Positions 9,110-20,497 are shown, counted from the stretch's first letter. The stretch: 26,304 bases of DNA from Paulinella micropora (GCA_009731375.1 BJOX01000066.1:224864-251167); one strand, 5' to 3'. A program made the numbers and translations. The notes: generated from the sequence alone by a model not told the origin.

Positions 9110-9163
9110 CTATCTATCTATCTATCTATCTATCTAGCTAGCTAGCTAGCTATCTAGCTATTC
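7572..9163. repeat. TATC, TACC and TC microsatellite with a 949-base gap
   Basis: TATC repeat occupies 7572-7677 and TACC repeat 7677-7739. N occupy 7740-8688. TACC resumes at 8689-8830, then TATC to about 8886, TC-rich repeat with CATC and GCTC interruptions to about 9095, TA repeat to 9110, and TATC/TAGC to about 9163. Long open frames across this tract are repeat artefacts. Confidence 0.97.
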
Positions 9164-9165
9164 TC

Positions 9166-9253
9166 CTTCCCAGCCCGCTACCCAGTCGCCGATTGGCGGC
9201 CGGGTGGAATGGATGCCTATGTCTTCGGATATGCAGAGCTGATAAACCAAACA

Positions 9254-9254
<1 letters not shown>
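9166..9254 (+). repeat. 85-bp exon-like patch, copy 1 (second copy at 14885)
   Basis: This unique island lies inside TATC repeat and recurs at 14885-14974 with about four substitutions. On the plus strand one frame reads YPVADWRPGGMDAYVFGYAE in this copy and YPVDDWRPGGMDAYVFGYAE in the other. No GT donor follows. On the minus strand the acceptor GGTTTATCAG and an open LCISEDIGIHSTRPPIGDW with GTAGCG behind it are also possible, but the second copy has lost both sites. It may be a duplicated exon or another repeat-seeded element. Confidence 0.6.

Positions 9255-9315
<61 letters not shown>
9255..9315. repeat. TATC microsatellite
   Basis: Short CTAT repeat that joins the exon-like patch to the truncated 5' end of non-LTR copy 2. 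Confidence 0.95.
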
Positions 9316-9316
<1 letters not shown>

Positions 9317-10155
9317 GCCCCTTAGACCTCTCCTGGGCTCGCCTCATCGGAACCCGTAATCCCCGTTTAATCTCTTGGGTCATCAACGCAAGCACAATCT
9401 CGGTTATTATCCCCGACCTTATACGTCTGTGGGGAATCATTCCCAACAACAAGTGTGCTCTCTGTTCTGGTCAAGCACATTTATGTCACATCCTCTCCAG
9501 ATGCCATGTTGCCCTCAAACAAGGCCGTTATACCTGGCGTCACGACTCTGTGCTCTGCACTATTGAAGCTCCCCTTCAAACTCACATCGAGAGCCATAAC
9601 AAACGCTCCCCTACAGACAAAAATGAATCAAAGTCTATGTTTGTAAAAGAGGGCGAGCAGAAGGCTAAGGGGCAGTCATTTCATCGTCCATCCCTGCTTG
9701 ACACCGCAAACGATTGGCAGCTCCAAACCCAGTACACTGGTTCTGAGCAAGCCTTTCCTGTCCACATCTGTGTCACTGACCTCCGCCCTGATATTGTTGT
9801 CTGGTCATTGTCTGCTAAGAAGTGTATACTGATCGAGCTCATGTGCCCGGTCGAGGAAAACATCCTTGACGCACGAGCCTACAAGACCAGCCGATACAGT
9901 GGGCTTAAATCTCAGACGAGGACAACGGATGGACCTGCCACCTTCGAATCGAATGCGGGGCTCGCGGCATGGTATCGTTCTCTGTTCATCGATGTTTACG
10001 CGCCTTGGGTTTTTTCCCATCCCCAATCCAAATCCCTTTGCTTCAAGCTATCGTCCTGCGTAGCTGGTTGCTCTTTTGCGATTTATCGCTCCTGTGCAGT
10101 CAAAAATTGGACTAATCTTCCTTTAGTCCGCATCGGTGACTGCATTCCGTCATAG
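9316..10155 (+). pseudogene. CCHC knuckle and RLE endonuclease of non-LTR copy 2, with paired frameshifts
   Basis: The zinc knuckle (CALC ... CHILSRC) and the WRHDSVL stretch are intact. Endonuclease residues can be placed: P-D at 9787-9792, E at 9835-9837 and K at 9883-9885. Relative to copy 1, one base is missing near 9914-9918 and one extra T is present in the T-run near 10010-10017. About 33 codons between them, including the conserved GARG segment, are therefore read in the wrong frame before the original frame resumes to the TAG at 10153-10155. A three-base loss lies near 9946. The copy is decayed. Confidence 0.82.
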
Positions 10156-10448
10156 CCGTCCAGTGTTGCATAGCCCGGGCTAGGTCTCGTCGGGGGTTTA
10201 GGTCTTATACAATGTCATCATTGTAGCTTGCGCAAGCTTACGGTGCTCAAAACACTTGGACTAACGGCTTCCTTTTCTTTCTCTTCTTTCTTATCCTCCC
10301 CACTCTCCATTCCTAGATTGCCTTTTTCTTCAAACGACCTATCTCCTTTTCTTTTTTCCATAACACAGTCTACCCGTGATTCCCATCCCCGGACACATGC
10401 ACAGTACACAAATTGCTGTTTGATGTGAAACTGCGTTCCTTTTCAAGG

Positions 10449-10450
<2 letters not shown>
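9316..10450 (+). mobile_element. 5'-truncated R2-clade non-LTR retrotransposon, copy 2
   Basis: This plus-strand copy starts within the frame about 19 codons downstream of where copy 1 starts. It carries the coding end (9316-10155) and a 3' UTR (10156-10450). TATC repeat lies before it and GATA repeat after it. Compared with copy 1 it lacks the last 25 or so bases of the 3' end. Upstream reverse transcriptase is absent. Confidence 0.85.
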
Positions 10451-10513
<63 letters not shown>

Positions 10514-10514
10514 G

Positions 10515-10560
<46 letters not shown>

Positions 10561-10666
10561 GCTAGCTAGCTATCTAGCTTCTCTAGCTATCTAGCTATCT
10601 AGCTACCTAGCTACCTAGCTACCTAGCTATCTAGCTACCTAGCTATCTAGCTACCTAGCTATCTAG

Positions 10667-10690
<24 letters not shown>
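10451..10690. repeat. GATA/TATC inverted microsatellite and TAGC repeat
   Basis: GATA repeat (10451-10511) turns at GATGTATC into TATC repeat (10515-10560). This gives a near-perfect palindrome with arms of about 45 bp. TAGC and TATC/TACC-AGC units, also self-complementary, follow to about 10670, and then TATC again. Confidence 0.94.
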
Positions 10691-10696
<6 letters not shown>

Positions 10697-10697
<1 letters not shown>

Positions 10698-10760
10698 CAA
10701 ATTACTGTTTGATGTGAAACTGCGTTCCTTTGCAAGGACTACATTCCTTTGCGACATCTC

Positions 10761-10761
<1 letters not shown>
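10697..10761 (+). mobile_element. 65-bp 3'-end fragment of the R2-clade element, copy 3
   Basis: The fragment matches the last 65 bases of copy 1 (848-912, reverse complement) with about one mismatch, and TATC repeat flanks it on both sides. Its terminal CATCTCAT meets CTATCTAT exactly as in copy 1, which fixes the 3' end of the element. Confidence 0.85.
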
Positions 10762-10852
<91 letters not shown>

Positions 10853-10995
10853 ATCTTTCTATCCTTCTATCCTTCTATCTTTCTATCTATCTATCTATCT
10901 ATCTATCTACCTACCTATTTTTATCTATCTATCTGTCTATCTATCTATCTGTCTATCTATCTATCTATCTATCTACCACCTACCTACCTACCTAC

Positions 10996-11031
<36 letters not shown>

Positions 11032-11063
11032 ATGTCTAACTGGCTATCTATCTATATGTCTAA

Positions 11064-11109
<46 letters not shown>

Positions 11110-11112
11110 CTA
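10762..11112. repeat. TATC microsatellite with variant blocks
   Basis: TATC repeat with TGTC, TTTC, TCCT, TACC and TATATGTCTAACTGGC interruptions. It ends in CTCTACAG, a possible acceptor, at 11115. Confidence 0.95.
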
Positions 11113-11190
11113 CAGATCCGGCTCTGAAAAAAACCACGCCTCTAAGCAGGCTTATCAATTGAGCAAATAGGCCTGTTTCCGACGGCCCAT
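11113..11190 (+). other. unique island with a short open frame
   Basis: After CTCTACAG the sequence reads [18 protein letters not shown] and then a stop (TAG). The bases at 11156-11189 (TTGAGCAAATAGG to GACGGCCCA) resemble 12059-12092 at roughly 27 of 34 positions, so the island is half of a diverged duplicated pair. Function unknown. Confidence 0.4.
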
Positions 11191-11602
11191 ATCTACCTAC
11201 CTACCTACCTACCTACTTACTTACCTACTTACCTACCTACCTACCTACCTACCTTCCTACTTACTTACTTACTTACTTACCTACCTACCTACCTACCTAC
11301 CTACTTACTTACTTACTTACTTACCTACTTACCTACCTACCTACCTACCTACTTACTTATTTACTTACCTACCTACCTACCTACCTACCTACTTATTTAC
11401 TTACCTACCTACCTTCCTACCTACCTACCTACTTACCTACCTACCTACCTACCTACCTACCTACCTACCTACCTACTTACCTACCTACTTATCTACCTAC
11501 CTACCTACCTACCTACCTACCTACTTACCTACCTACCTACCTACCTACCTACCTACCTACCTACCTACCCCTGCCTACCTACCTACCTACCTACCTACCT
11601 AT
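11191..11602. repeat. TACC/TTAC microsatellite
   Basis: TACC repeat with blocks of TTAC units. The end provides the pyrimidine tract of the exon B acceptor. Confidence 0.97.
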
Positions 11603-11605
11603 CAG

Positions 11606-11660
11606 TTTACGTAGAAGGGCATATCAAAGTGGACTGGTCGCTGCCCACGCAGCTCAACAG
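11606..11660 (+). CDS. candidate exon B of the plus-strand split gene
   Basis: These 55 bp lie between CTACCTATCAG (ends 11605) and CAACAG/GTAAAA (11661). In the phase left by exon A (phase 1) the exon reads [18 protein letters not shown] and ends in phase 2. The family is not recognised. It is the only non-repeat sequence between TACC repeat on the left and GATA repeat on the right. A second frame ([18 protein letters not shown]) is also open. Confidence 0.5.
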
Positions 11661-11671
11661 GTAAAATTTCG

Positions 11672-11682
11672 ATAGATAAATG

Positions 11683-11759
<77 letters not shown>

Positions 11760-11792
11760 GTAGGTAGGCAGGTAGGCAGGCAGGTAGGTATG

Positions 11793-11848
<56 letters not shown>

Positions 11849-11853
11849 CAGAC

Positions 11854-11927
<74 letters not shown>

Positions 11928-11937
11928 GTAGATAGAA
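11672..11937. repeat. GATA microsatellite with GGTA/GGCA block
   Basis: GATA repeat with GGTA and GGCA units near 11757-11790 and GACA near 11847. It lies just after the exon B donor. Confidence 0.96.
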
Positions 11938-12138
11938 TCTTTCTTGTCCCTTCATCCGTTCCCACTTGCGTCGTTTCAGCTGCGTAATTTTCATCTGCTA
12001 TCTGATGCACATAGGACAATGTTGCATTTTTTTATCCTGCATTATTTTATGTAGGCAACATTGAGCACAATGGGTCTGTTCCCGACGGACCAATCGGCGT
12101 GCCAACAAGAAGGCTGCAGCGGTCTCTCTGTCTGACTA
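11938..12138. other. unique stretch, no gene recognised
   Basis: About 200 bp of unique sequence. It holds the second member of the diverged pair described at 11113 (around 12059-12092, GAGCACAATGGGTCTG to GACGGACCA). The open frame through it runs straight into CTA repeat and is not believed. Confidence 0.45.
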
Positions 12139-12142
12139 TGCA

Positions 12143-13740
<1,598 letters not shown>

Positions 13741-13741
<1 letters not shown>

Positions 13742-13947
13742 GGCCTTCGATTTAATGAAGTTATTTTAACTTCTGGTCATCCATACAAATCGTTAGCTCA
13801 AGAGCTCTTGATTTAACAAGATGGTGCTATTTCTCAAATTATTAATAATAATAAAAATTAAATTATTAAAAGTATTAAAATAAAATAAAAATAGATTAAA
13901 GTATTAAAAACAAAATAGAAATAGAATAAAGAAGAAATAAAGTAAAA
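13741..13947 (+). other. AT-rich unique island inside the CTA repeat
   Basis: About 207 bp opens with CTAG, then reads LRFNEVILTSGHPYKSLAQ and ELLI before a TAA, and QDGAISQIINNN after it. From about 13845 it becomes TAAAATA-like low complexity. The AT content and the short protein-like frame differ from everything around it. It could be a terminal exon or a fragment of an inserted element; neither is shown. Confidence 0.4.
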
Positions 13948-14777
<830 letters not shown>

Positions 14778-14796
14778 ACGGATAACTATCATGTAT

Positions 14797-14858
14797 TATA
14801 TTTGGGTTGCAGGTAAATCAGTGCGCAAAGTGTCAGATGCTCACATACTGTTGATTGT
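14797..14858 (+). repeat. diverged copy of the exon C donor region
   Basis: The bases around GGTTGCAG/GTAAATC and CAGATGCTCACAT match 15158-15215 (GATAG/GTAAATT) at most positions. Both keep a GT-AAAT donor. The pair shows local duplication of an exon-intron border. Confidence 0.7.
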
Positions 14859-14884
14859 CTGCCTGTCTATCTGTTTATCTATCT

Positions 14885-14974
14885 ATCCTAGCCCGCTATC
14901 CAGTCGACGATTGGCGGCCGGGTGGAATGGATGCCTATGTCTTCGGATATGCAGAGATGATAGACCAAACATAA
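14885..14974 (+). repeat. 85-bp exon-like patch, copy 2
   Basis: See 9166-9254. This copy is preceded by ATCCTAG and followed by TAAACATATC and TATC-like repeat. The changes from copy 1 are one silent and three replacement sites in the YPV...GYAE frame. Confidence 0.6.
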
Positions 14975-14975
14975 A

Positions 14976-14992
14976 CATATCTAACTATCTAA

Positions 14993-15042
<50 letters not shown>

Positions 15043-15083
15043 ATCTGTTCATCTATTCACCTATCTATCTATCTATCTATCTA
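14976..15083. repeat. TATC microsatellite
   Basis: CTAT repeat with a few TTTC, GTTC and TTCA interruptions. It ends in CTATCTAG, which supplies the exon C acceptor. Confidence 0.94.
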
Positions 15084-15084
15084 G

Positions 15085-15173
15085 GCTCACCACCCAAGCG
15101 CATCAAGTTATTGTTGAGTATGCTTCCAAACTACTAACTAGGAACTTAATTAGTGATATATATTATGTGATAG
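15085..15173 (+). CDS. candidate exon C of the plus-strand split gene
   Basis: These 89 bp lie between (CTAT)nCTAG and GATAG/GTAAAT. In the phase left by exon B (phase 2) the exon reads R-LTTQAHQVIVEYASKL, then LTRNLISDIYYVI, and ends in phase 1. The frame continues open past the donor (GKLVRKESDAHILL), so the donor is not forced. The family is not recognised. The donor region is duplicated at 14797. Confidence 0.5.
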
Positions 15174-15232
15174 GTAAATTAGTTCGCAAAGAGTCAGATG
15201 CTCACATCCTGCTGCGTCCCTTAATCTGCGAC

Positions 15233-15235
<3 letters not shown>

Positions 15236-15313
<78 letters not shown>

Positions 15314-15426
15314 CATCCCCTCCCTCCAACATCTCCCTCCTTCAACCCACACCTCCCTCCTCTCGCTTTCTCTCCCTCATTATTATTATCTACAATTACT
15401 GGGGAGAAAATCGTCATTTTCTCGTT

Positions 15427-15460
<34 letters not shown>

Positions 15461-15494
15461 GGTGGGTGTGTGCTATGTGCGTATGTATGTGCGT

Positions 15495-15535
<41 letters not shown>

Positions 15536-15615
15536 TGTGTGTGTGTGTATGTGTGTGTGTATGTGTGTGTGTGTGTGTGTGTTTGTGTGTGTGTATGTGT
15601 GTGTGTGAACATTAA
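15236..15615. repeat. TC, TATC and TG microsatellites
   Basis: TC repeat spans 15236-15282 and TATC about 15282-15313. A pyrimidine-rich unique stretch (15314-15423) follows, then TG repeat with TATG and GGTG variants at 15424-15608. No gene. Confidence 0.94.
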
Positions 15616-15618
15616 TAG

Positions 15619-15652
15619 GTGTGGAAAAAGAGGTCGCTATGAGTCTGGGCAG
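15619..15652 (+). CDS. candidate mini-exon D of the plus-strand split gene
   Basis: These 34 bp lie between ACATTAATAG and GGCAG/GTATCT. In the phase left by exon C the exon reads G-VEKEVAMSLG and ends in phase 2. A second open frame reads CGKRGRYESGQ, phase 0 at its end. The donor GTATCTATC is the start of the next TATC repeat. Confidence 0.4.
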
Positions 15653-15653
15653 G

Positions 15654-15694
<41 letters not shown>

Positions 15695-15726
15695 CTCTAT
15701 CTATCTATCTAGCTAGCTAGCTAGCT

Positions 15727-15758
<32 letters not shown>

Positions 15759-15882
15759 GCTAGCTATATATCTAGCTATCTATCTAGCTATCTATCTATC
15801 TATCTATCTATCCATCTATCCATCTATCCGTCCATCCATCCATCTATCTATCCATCTATCTATCTATCTATCTATCTATCTA

Positions 15883-15941
<59 letters not shown>
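15653..15941. repeat. TATC/TAGC/TATCC microsatellite
   Basis: TATC repeat with TAGC, TCCATC and TATATC interruptions. It forms the whole intron between exon D and the terminal exon. Confidence 0.97.
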
Positions 15942-15942
<1 letters not shown>

Positions 15943-15944
15943 AG

Positions 15945-15992
15945 GAGGCTCTCAGTGAGGCCGAAATTGCAGCGCTCGACCCGAAGTGGTGA
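15945..15992 (+). CDS. terminal exon of the plus-strand split gene
   Basis: The acceptor (CTAT)nCAG ends at 15944. The best frame reads [15 protein letters not shown] then TGA at 15990-15992, an acidic helical C-terminus. That frame needs phase 0. Exon D in its VEKEV frame would leave phase 2 and give a basic tail with a stop at 15996, whereas its CGKRG frame would fit. So either exon D is read in the other frame or an exon is missing. Confidence 0.55.
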   Translation, partial: EALSEAEIAALDPKW

Positions 15993-16845
15993 ATAATCAC
16001 CAACGAACGTCAGTATGAATATTGTATTAAATAAACAGCTGTGTTTGTCTAAACACTTTTGGATGACGTCGAATGTCATGACTCATGACTCTTGTGCCAT
16101 CTGATACTGATTGGGAATGTCCACTGTGTGTAAGTAATTTTTTTAACTGTGACGCTGTATCATTAATAATTTCATAAGGAACTATACCACTACTCCAATA
16201 CCCAACCTAGAAGAATCTTCATGACCTCTTACCATCCTATTTACAGTGGTTTTTTATTAATACCGCAGATAATATTTGACGTTTGGACTTACTCTGTCAA
16301 CTTTCTTTTTTTCCCCATATCTACAATAATTTTCTGACTGGCAGTATTACTTCATTTCCAATTCTGCTAACACACACTCGCTACCACTGAAATAAAACCA
16401 GCTTTCCCTCCACAAAAACTTGCCTTAAAAACTTACGTCGTGAGCACAGCTCACATGCACTGCAGACCATAGCAATTACCATAAGCCAAGCTTTTAGCCC
16501 TTGCCTTTCTCACTATCCAGTCCTTATACTAAACTTGATTAACGTTTGCAAAGTGGTGAGCACGATCACTCGTGGTCCGGTAAACCCCTGTTAATAAATA
16601 ACTTTCTGAAAGTTAAATCTGCATGCTTACCCTGCTCAGTGTTCGGGATACGACACGCCTGCACGACCAGGCCGCCTACTATGAGAAATCATATGAACAG
16701 CAGAGATGAAAATTGCAATGAAATCCCACTAGCAGAGATGATTTTTTTTCCTGGAGTCACAATACAAATTTACCCTGGAGTCCCACTGCTGCAGCCACCT
16801 ACTAGCCCCCAGACGAGACGTGATCGACTCTCCAGCACAAATGCT
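15993..16845. other. unique intergenic stretch
   Basis: About 850 bp free of microsatellite, AT-rich to mid-GC. After the AATAAA signal no exon, RNA gene or repeat is recognised on either strand. The weak plus-strand open frame from 16546 runs into TG repeat and has no protein-like pattern. Part of it may be remnant 3' sequence of the copia element to the right, but no LTR is seen. Confidence 0.5.
16030..16035 (+). terminator. polyadenylation signal AATAAA
   Basis: AATAAA lies 38 bases after the TGA of the terminal exon, and GT-rich GTGTTTGTCT follows within 20 bases. This is the classic arrangement for 3' end formation. Confidence 0.55.
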
Positions 16846-17157
<312 letters not shown>

Positions 17158-18406
17158 TAGCACGGAGCCACCCGGAAAGAAATGAAAGCCCGCCAATCGT
17201 GCGCTGCGATCTTCCGGCGTACACTTCCAACTTGAGTCGGCCCACGACATCAAGCGGGTGCCGTTCGCTTTGGTAAAGCGAATTCCTTTTGAACGTGTAC
17301 CAGTAAGATACCGCACGACTTCTTCTGCCTGCTGATAATTGAATAACCTTGGCTTGGAGGCATGTGTCGCTATCTCCCGAGCGGGCCCAGGACCTCATGC
17401 AGAGTAATGCGTGTCCACAACACGACACCTACGATATGCTGCGGAGAGAACTGCTCTAAAACTGACTGCTTTCCTGCTCGCACCCCCTGCATCAACCACT
17501 GCGAGTCGGCAGTAGCTAGATCGATGCACTGGAGCTTCTCAACTGCCTCTGATGAAAATCTTCCTGCTAGATCTTGAATGTATGGCTTAATCGACAGTCT
17601 TCCTTATCTTCTATGATCAGGCCTACCACACCGGTCGGAGCACTCTGCTTAAAGACATTAAGTGCATTCTTACATGCAGCTAAGAACTCCGCTTCGACAT
17701 CCTTGCCACTGAATGCTTCCATCATGTCGTCAACGTGCATAAAAGCAAAGTCCGGTTTATAATTACCTGGTAGCAATCGCTAGAAGAAACAACGAAACGC
17801 AGCATGGGCCTTTAAACCCAAGCTTTCCAAAAATGACACTAACTTGTAACGCTACCACTTACTGCCCGCGTCAGGTCTACCGTACAGTGCCTTAAGCATA
17901 TCACACACATAACCCTGTTCTTCCAAGCCAAATAGTAGCACGATGTAGGTGGAGCGATAACACTGTTCTGCTGCATAAGCCTCAGTGTAGGCTGTCCCGA
18001 CGTCACACGTCGACAAGATTAAACTAAAGAACACAGTCAGCGCGATAAGGATCAGGATGGTAAGAGCACAGAGGGTGGGGAAGTCACGCTTCCCAAAATG
18101 GCAGCCTTGGATTATTGAGTAACCCTTAACCGTCCATCCGCTCTTAAACTTCAGCATCTTATCACCTGCCTCCTTAGTGTCATCTACGAAACGCTCCTCA
18201 CAGATATCTTTCTTGTCAACTAAATCTGCTCGGACTCTACGAAAGCACCCCTTCTCCTAGAGTGTAGACATCTCCTCGGCCCCAGCGTCATCCCAGTAAT
18301 TTAACTCGTCTGCTTGCTTCTCATCCACCTGCCTCGTAAATATGGCTGCATGTGCGTCCTCCAGACCGGATGCAAGGTACTTGACTATCTCCGTGTGCAA
18401 CATACT
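17158..18406 (-). pseudogene. Ty1/copia-type pol remnant (reverse transcriptase and RNase H)
   Basis: On the minus strand the order is that of a copia pol: a region with KFKSGWTVKGYSIIQGC, then STCDVGTAYTEAYAAEQ (RT aspartate block), LEEQGYVCDMLKALYGRPDA with a following W, then FAFMHVDDMMEA with the VDD catalytic box at 17734-17726, then VVRYLTGTRSKGIRFT and the RNase H block MSWADSSWK ... SARLAGFHFF. At least three in-frame stops (18257-18259, 17852-17854, 17780-17782) and at least two frame changes (near 17590 and 17330-17380) show decay. The gag, protease, integrase and LTRs are not visible; TACC repeat ends it upstream and TG repeat downstream. Confidence 0.85.
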
Positions 18407-18510
18407 GTCCTACCTACCTACCTACCTACCTAACTACCTACCTACCTACCTATCTATCTATCTATCTATCTATCTACCTATCTACCTATCTATCTATCTA
18501 TCTATCTATC

Positions 18511-18543
<33 letters not shown>
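18407..18543. repeat. TACC/TATC microsatellite
   Basis: Mixed TACC and TATC repeat upstream of the copia remnant. Confidence 0.95.
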
Positions 18544-18544
<1 letters not shown>

Positions 18545-18681
18545 ACACGGGGACATTCAACCACGGAAAATCACCAAATTTTGACCTCAGCTTTTTATGT
18601 GAGTAGGAAAGCTACAAAGATTACATACATTACATAAGTTACATACACTACAAACATGACACACATGACATACATGACATA

Positions 18682-18857
18682 GATTGCTAAACCCGACCTC
18701 GGATAGCTCATCAAGACTGACGGGAGCTTTCAAGCTTTCAAATGCCGTGCTCAGCATGTACATACATGACGTACACGACATACAATTGCTAAAGCCGACC
18801 CTGGAAAGCTCATCAAGACTGACTGGAGCTTTCAAACTTTCAAATGACGTGCTCAGC
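18682..18857 (-). CDS. duplicated exon-like module, function unknown
   Basis: Two copies, 18857-18784 and 18756-18682 on the minus strand, read FESLKAPVSLDELSRVGFSN and FESLKAPVSLDELSEVGFSN. The two differ at about four silent third positions and only two replaced codons, which suggests they evolved under protein-level constraint. The right copy ends AATT/GTATGT, a possible donor; the left has CT in place of GT. TGACATACA-type repeat follows. No family is recognised. Confidence 0.5.
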
Positions 18858-19029
18858 AAGTTCATAACTCAATATTAATGAAGCAACGTGAGTTCACAAT
18901 TAGCCTTTCTGCCCCTTGAGTATCCACAGCATTTAGTTCTCTTTGTAAAAAACATTAGTCGCCGCCCAAGTGGCGGTCGCAACATTCAAGACAGAAAAGA
19001 AAGCTAGCGATGTTGGTGTGTCAACAACT

Positions 19030-19624
19030 TCATGTCGTGCCAAGTTCCTGCAATCGAGCGATGGCATTTTTGTTACCGTTCTCCGCTGCCTTCTTGTACC
19101 ACTCGACCGCCTTGTTCCTGTCCTTCTGCACTCCCTGGCCATGATAGTAACACACTCCCAGATTGCGTTGCGCGGGTGCGTTTCCTGCCTCCGCTTCCTT
19201 CGTCCACCACTCCACCGCCTTCTTGAAATCCTTCTGCACTCTCTGGCCATTCTTGTAACACATGCCAGATTGTTTTGCGCGAGTGCGTTTCCTGCCTTCG
19301 CTGCCTTCACATACCACTCCACCGCCTTTTTGAAGTCCTGCTGCACTCCCTGGCCATTCTCGCAACACACTCCAAGATTGTATTGCGCGAGTGCGTATCC
19401 TGCCTCCGCTGCCTTCGTGTACCATTCAACCGCCTTCTTGAAGTGCTGCTGCACTCCCTGGCCATTCTTGTAACACACTCCAAGATTGTGTTGCGCGAAT
19501 GCGTTTCCTGCCTCCGCTGCCTTCGTAAACCATTCAACCGCCTTCTTGAAGTCCTGCTGCACTCCCTGGCCATGATAGTAACACATTCCCAGACTGCATT
19601 GCGCGAGTGCGTTTCCTGCCCCAG
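19030..19624 (-). CDS. Sel1-repeat (TPR-like) protein, last exon, one frameshift
   Basis: Five 36-residue Sel1 repeats of the form GNA.AQ.NLGVCYYHGQGVQ then DFKKAVEWYTKAAEA are followed by a short cap GNKNAIARLQELGTT and TGA at 19032-19030. Repeats 1-3 are in one frame and repeats 4-5 in another. A single base is missing near 19260-19268 in the CYKNG block when compared with the sister repeats, so this is either a real frameshift or a sequencing error. The exon probably starts at 19624 after TTTCTCTCCCACTAG, since the frame needs a preceding exon. Sel1 repeats are helical scaffolds for protein binding. The earlier exons are not identified; the duplicated small exons to the right are candidates. 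Confidence 0.85.
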
Positions 19625-19639
19625 CTAGTGGGAGAGAAA

Positions 19640-19712
19640 CCCATATGAGAACTGCATGCCTTCTTCATCATCATTCTCCTCTGCCCACACTCTGATGGTC
19701 TCTGCACATATC
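19640..19712 (-). repeat. copy of the 60-70-bp exon-like repeat found at 23812-24012
   Basis: The bases from CATATGAGAACTGCATG through CACTCTGATGGTCTCTGCA match three units at 23812-24012. On the minus strand one frame reads VWAEENDDEEGMQFSYG. It sits just before the Sel1 exon acceptor. Confidence 0.65.
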
Positions 19713-20118
19713 ATCATCATCAGCAGCAGCAGCAGCAGCATCATCATCATCATCATCATCATCATCATATCATCATCATCATATCATCATCATCATATCA
19801 TCATCATCATCATCGCCATCGTGATCATCATCATCATCATCATCATCATCACCGTGATCGTCATGATGATGACGATGATGATGATGATGATGATCATCAT
19901 CATCATCATCGTCATCATCACCGTCATCATCATCATCATCATATTGATGAAAGAGAAGAGAAAAGAAGAGAAGAGAAGAGAAGAGAAGAGAAGAAGAGAA
20001 GAGAAGAGAAGAGAAGAGAAGAGAAGAGAAGAGAAGAAGAGAAGAAGAGAAGAGAAGATAAGAGAAGAGAAGAGAAGAGAAGAGAAGAGAAGAGAAGAGA
20101 AGAGAAGAGAAGTTTCTC
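19713..20118. repeat. (ATC)n and (GAGAA)n tracts
   Basis: CAG and CAT/ATC triplets that flip to GAT (about 19713-19945) make inverted-repeat potential near 19860-19900. Pure GAGAA pentamer with GAAGA slips follows at 19950-20110. No gene. Confidence 0.96.
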
Positions 20119-20209
20119 ACGCCGTTTGCGACCACCCCTATCGTACATGACATACATACATACATACATACATACATAAATACATACATTACTCACAGGT
20201 TACTCTCTC

Positions 20210-20267
<58 letters not shown>

Positions 20268-20335
20268 TGACTACTCACTCACTCACTCACTCACTATTTC
20301 TCACGTCGTTTGCGACCACCACTATCGTACATGAC
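20119..20335 (-). repeat. two copies of a 35-bp exon-like patch among CATA and TC repeats
   Basis: Copies at 20119-20152 and 20299-20335 read, on the minus strand, YDRGGRKRREKLL and YDSGGRKRREK then a stop. Each follows TACGATAG, a possible acceptor. The differences include one silent change. CATA, TC and CA repeat fills the space between. Confidence 0.45.
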
Positions 20336-20377
20336 AAACATACATACATACATACATACATACATACAAACGTACAA

Positions 20378-20409
<32 letters not shown>

Positions 20410-20497
20410 TACTTACGTACATACATACATACATACATCATACATAAATAATCTGATGATCTCTACACACAAACATCTATGAGAATATATGATAACC

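Noticed and set aside
7525-9141. Open frames of over 500 codons across the gap
   Set aside because: They consist of N and TATC/TACC/TC repeat; stop-free repeats create them.
18970-19628. Plus-strand open frames opposite the Sel1 exon
   Set aside because: They mirror the periodic minus-strand Sel1 repeats, whose motifs are unmistakable.
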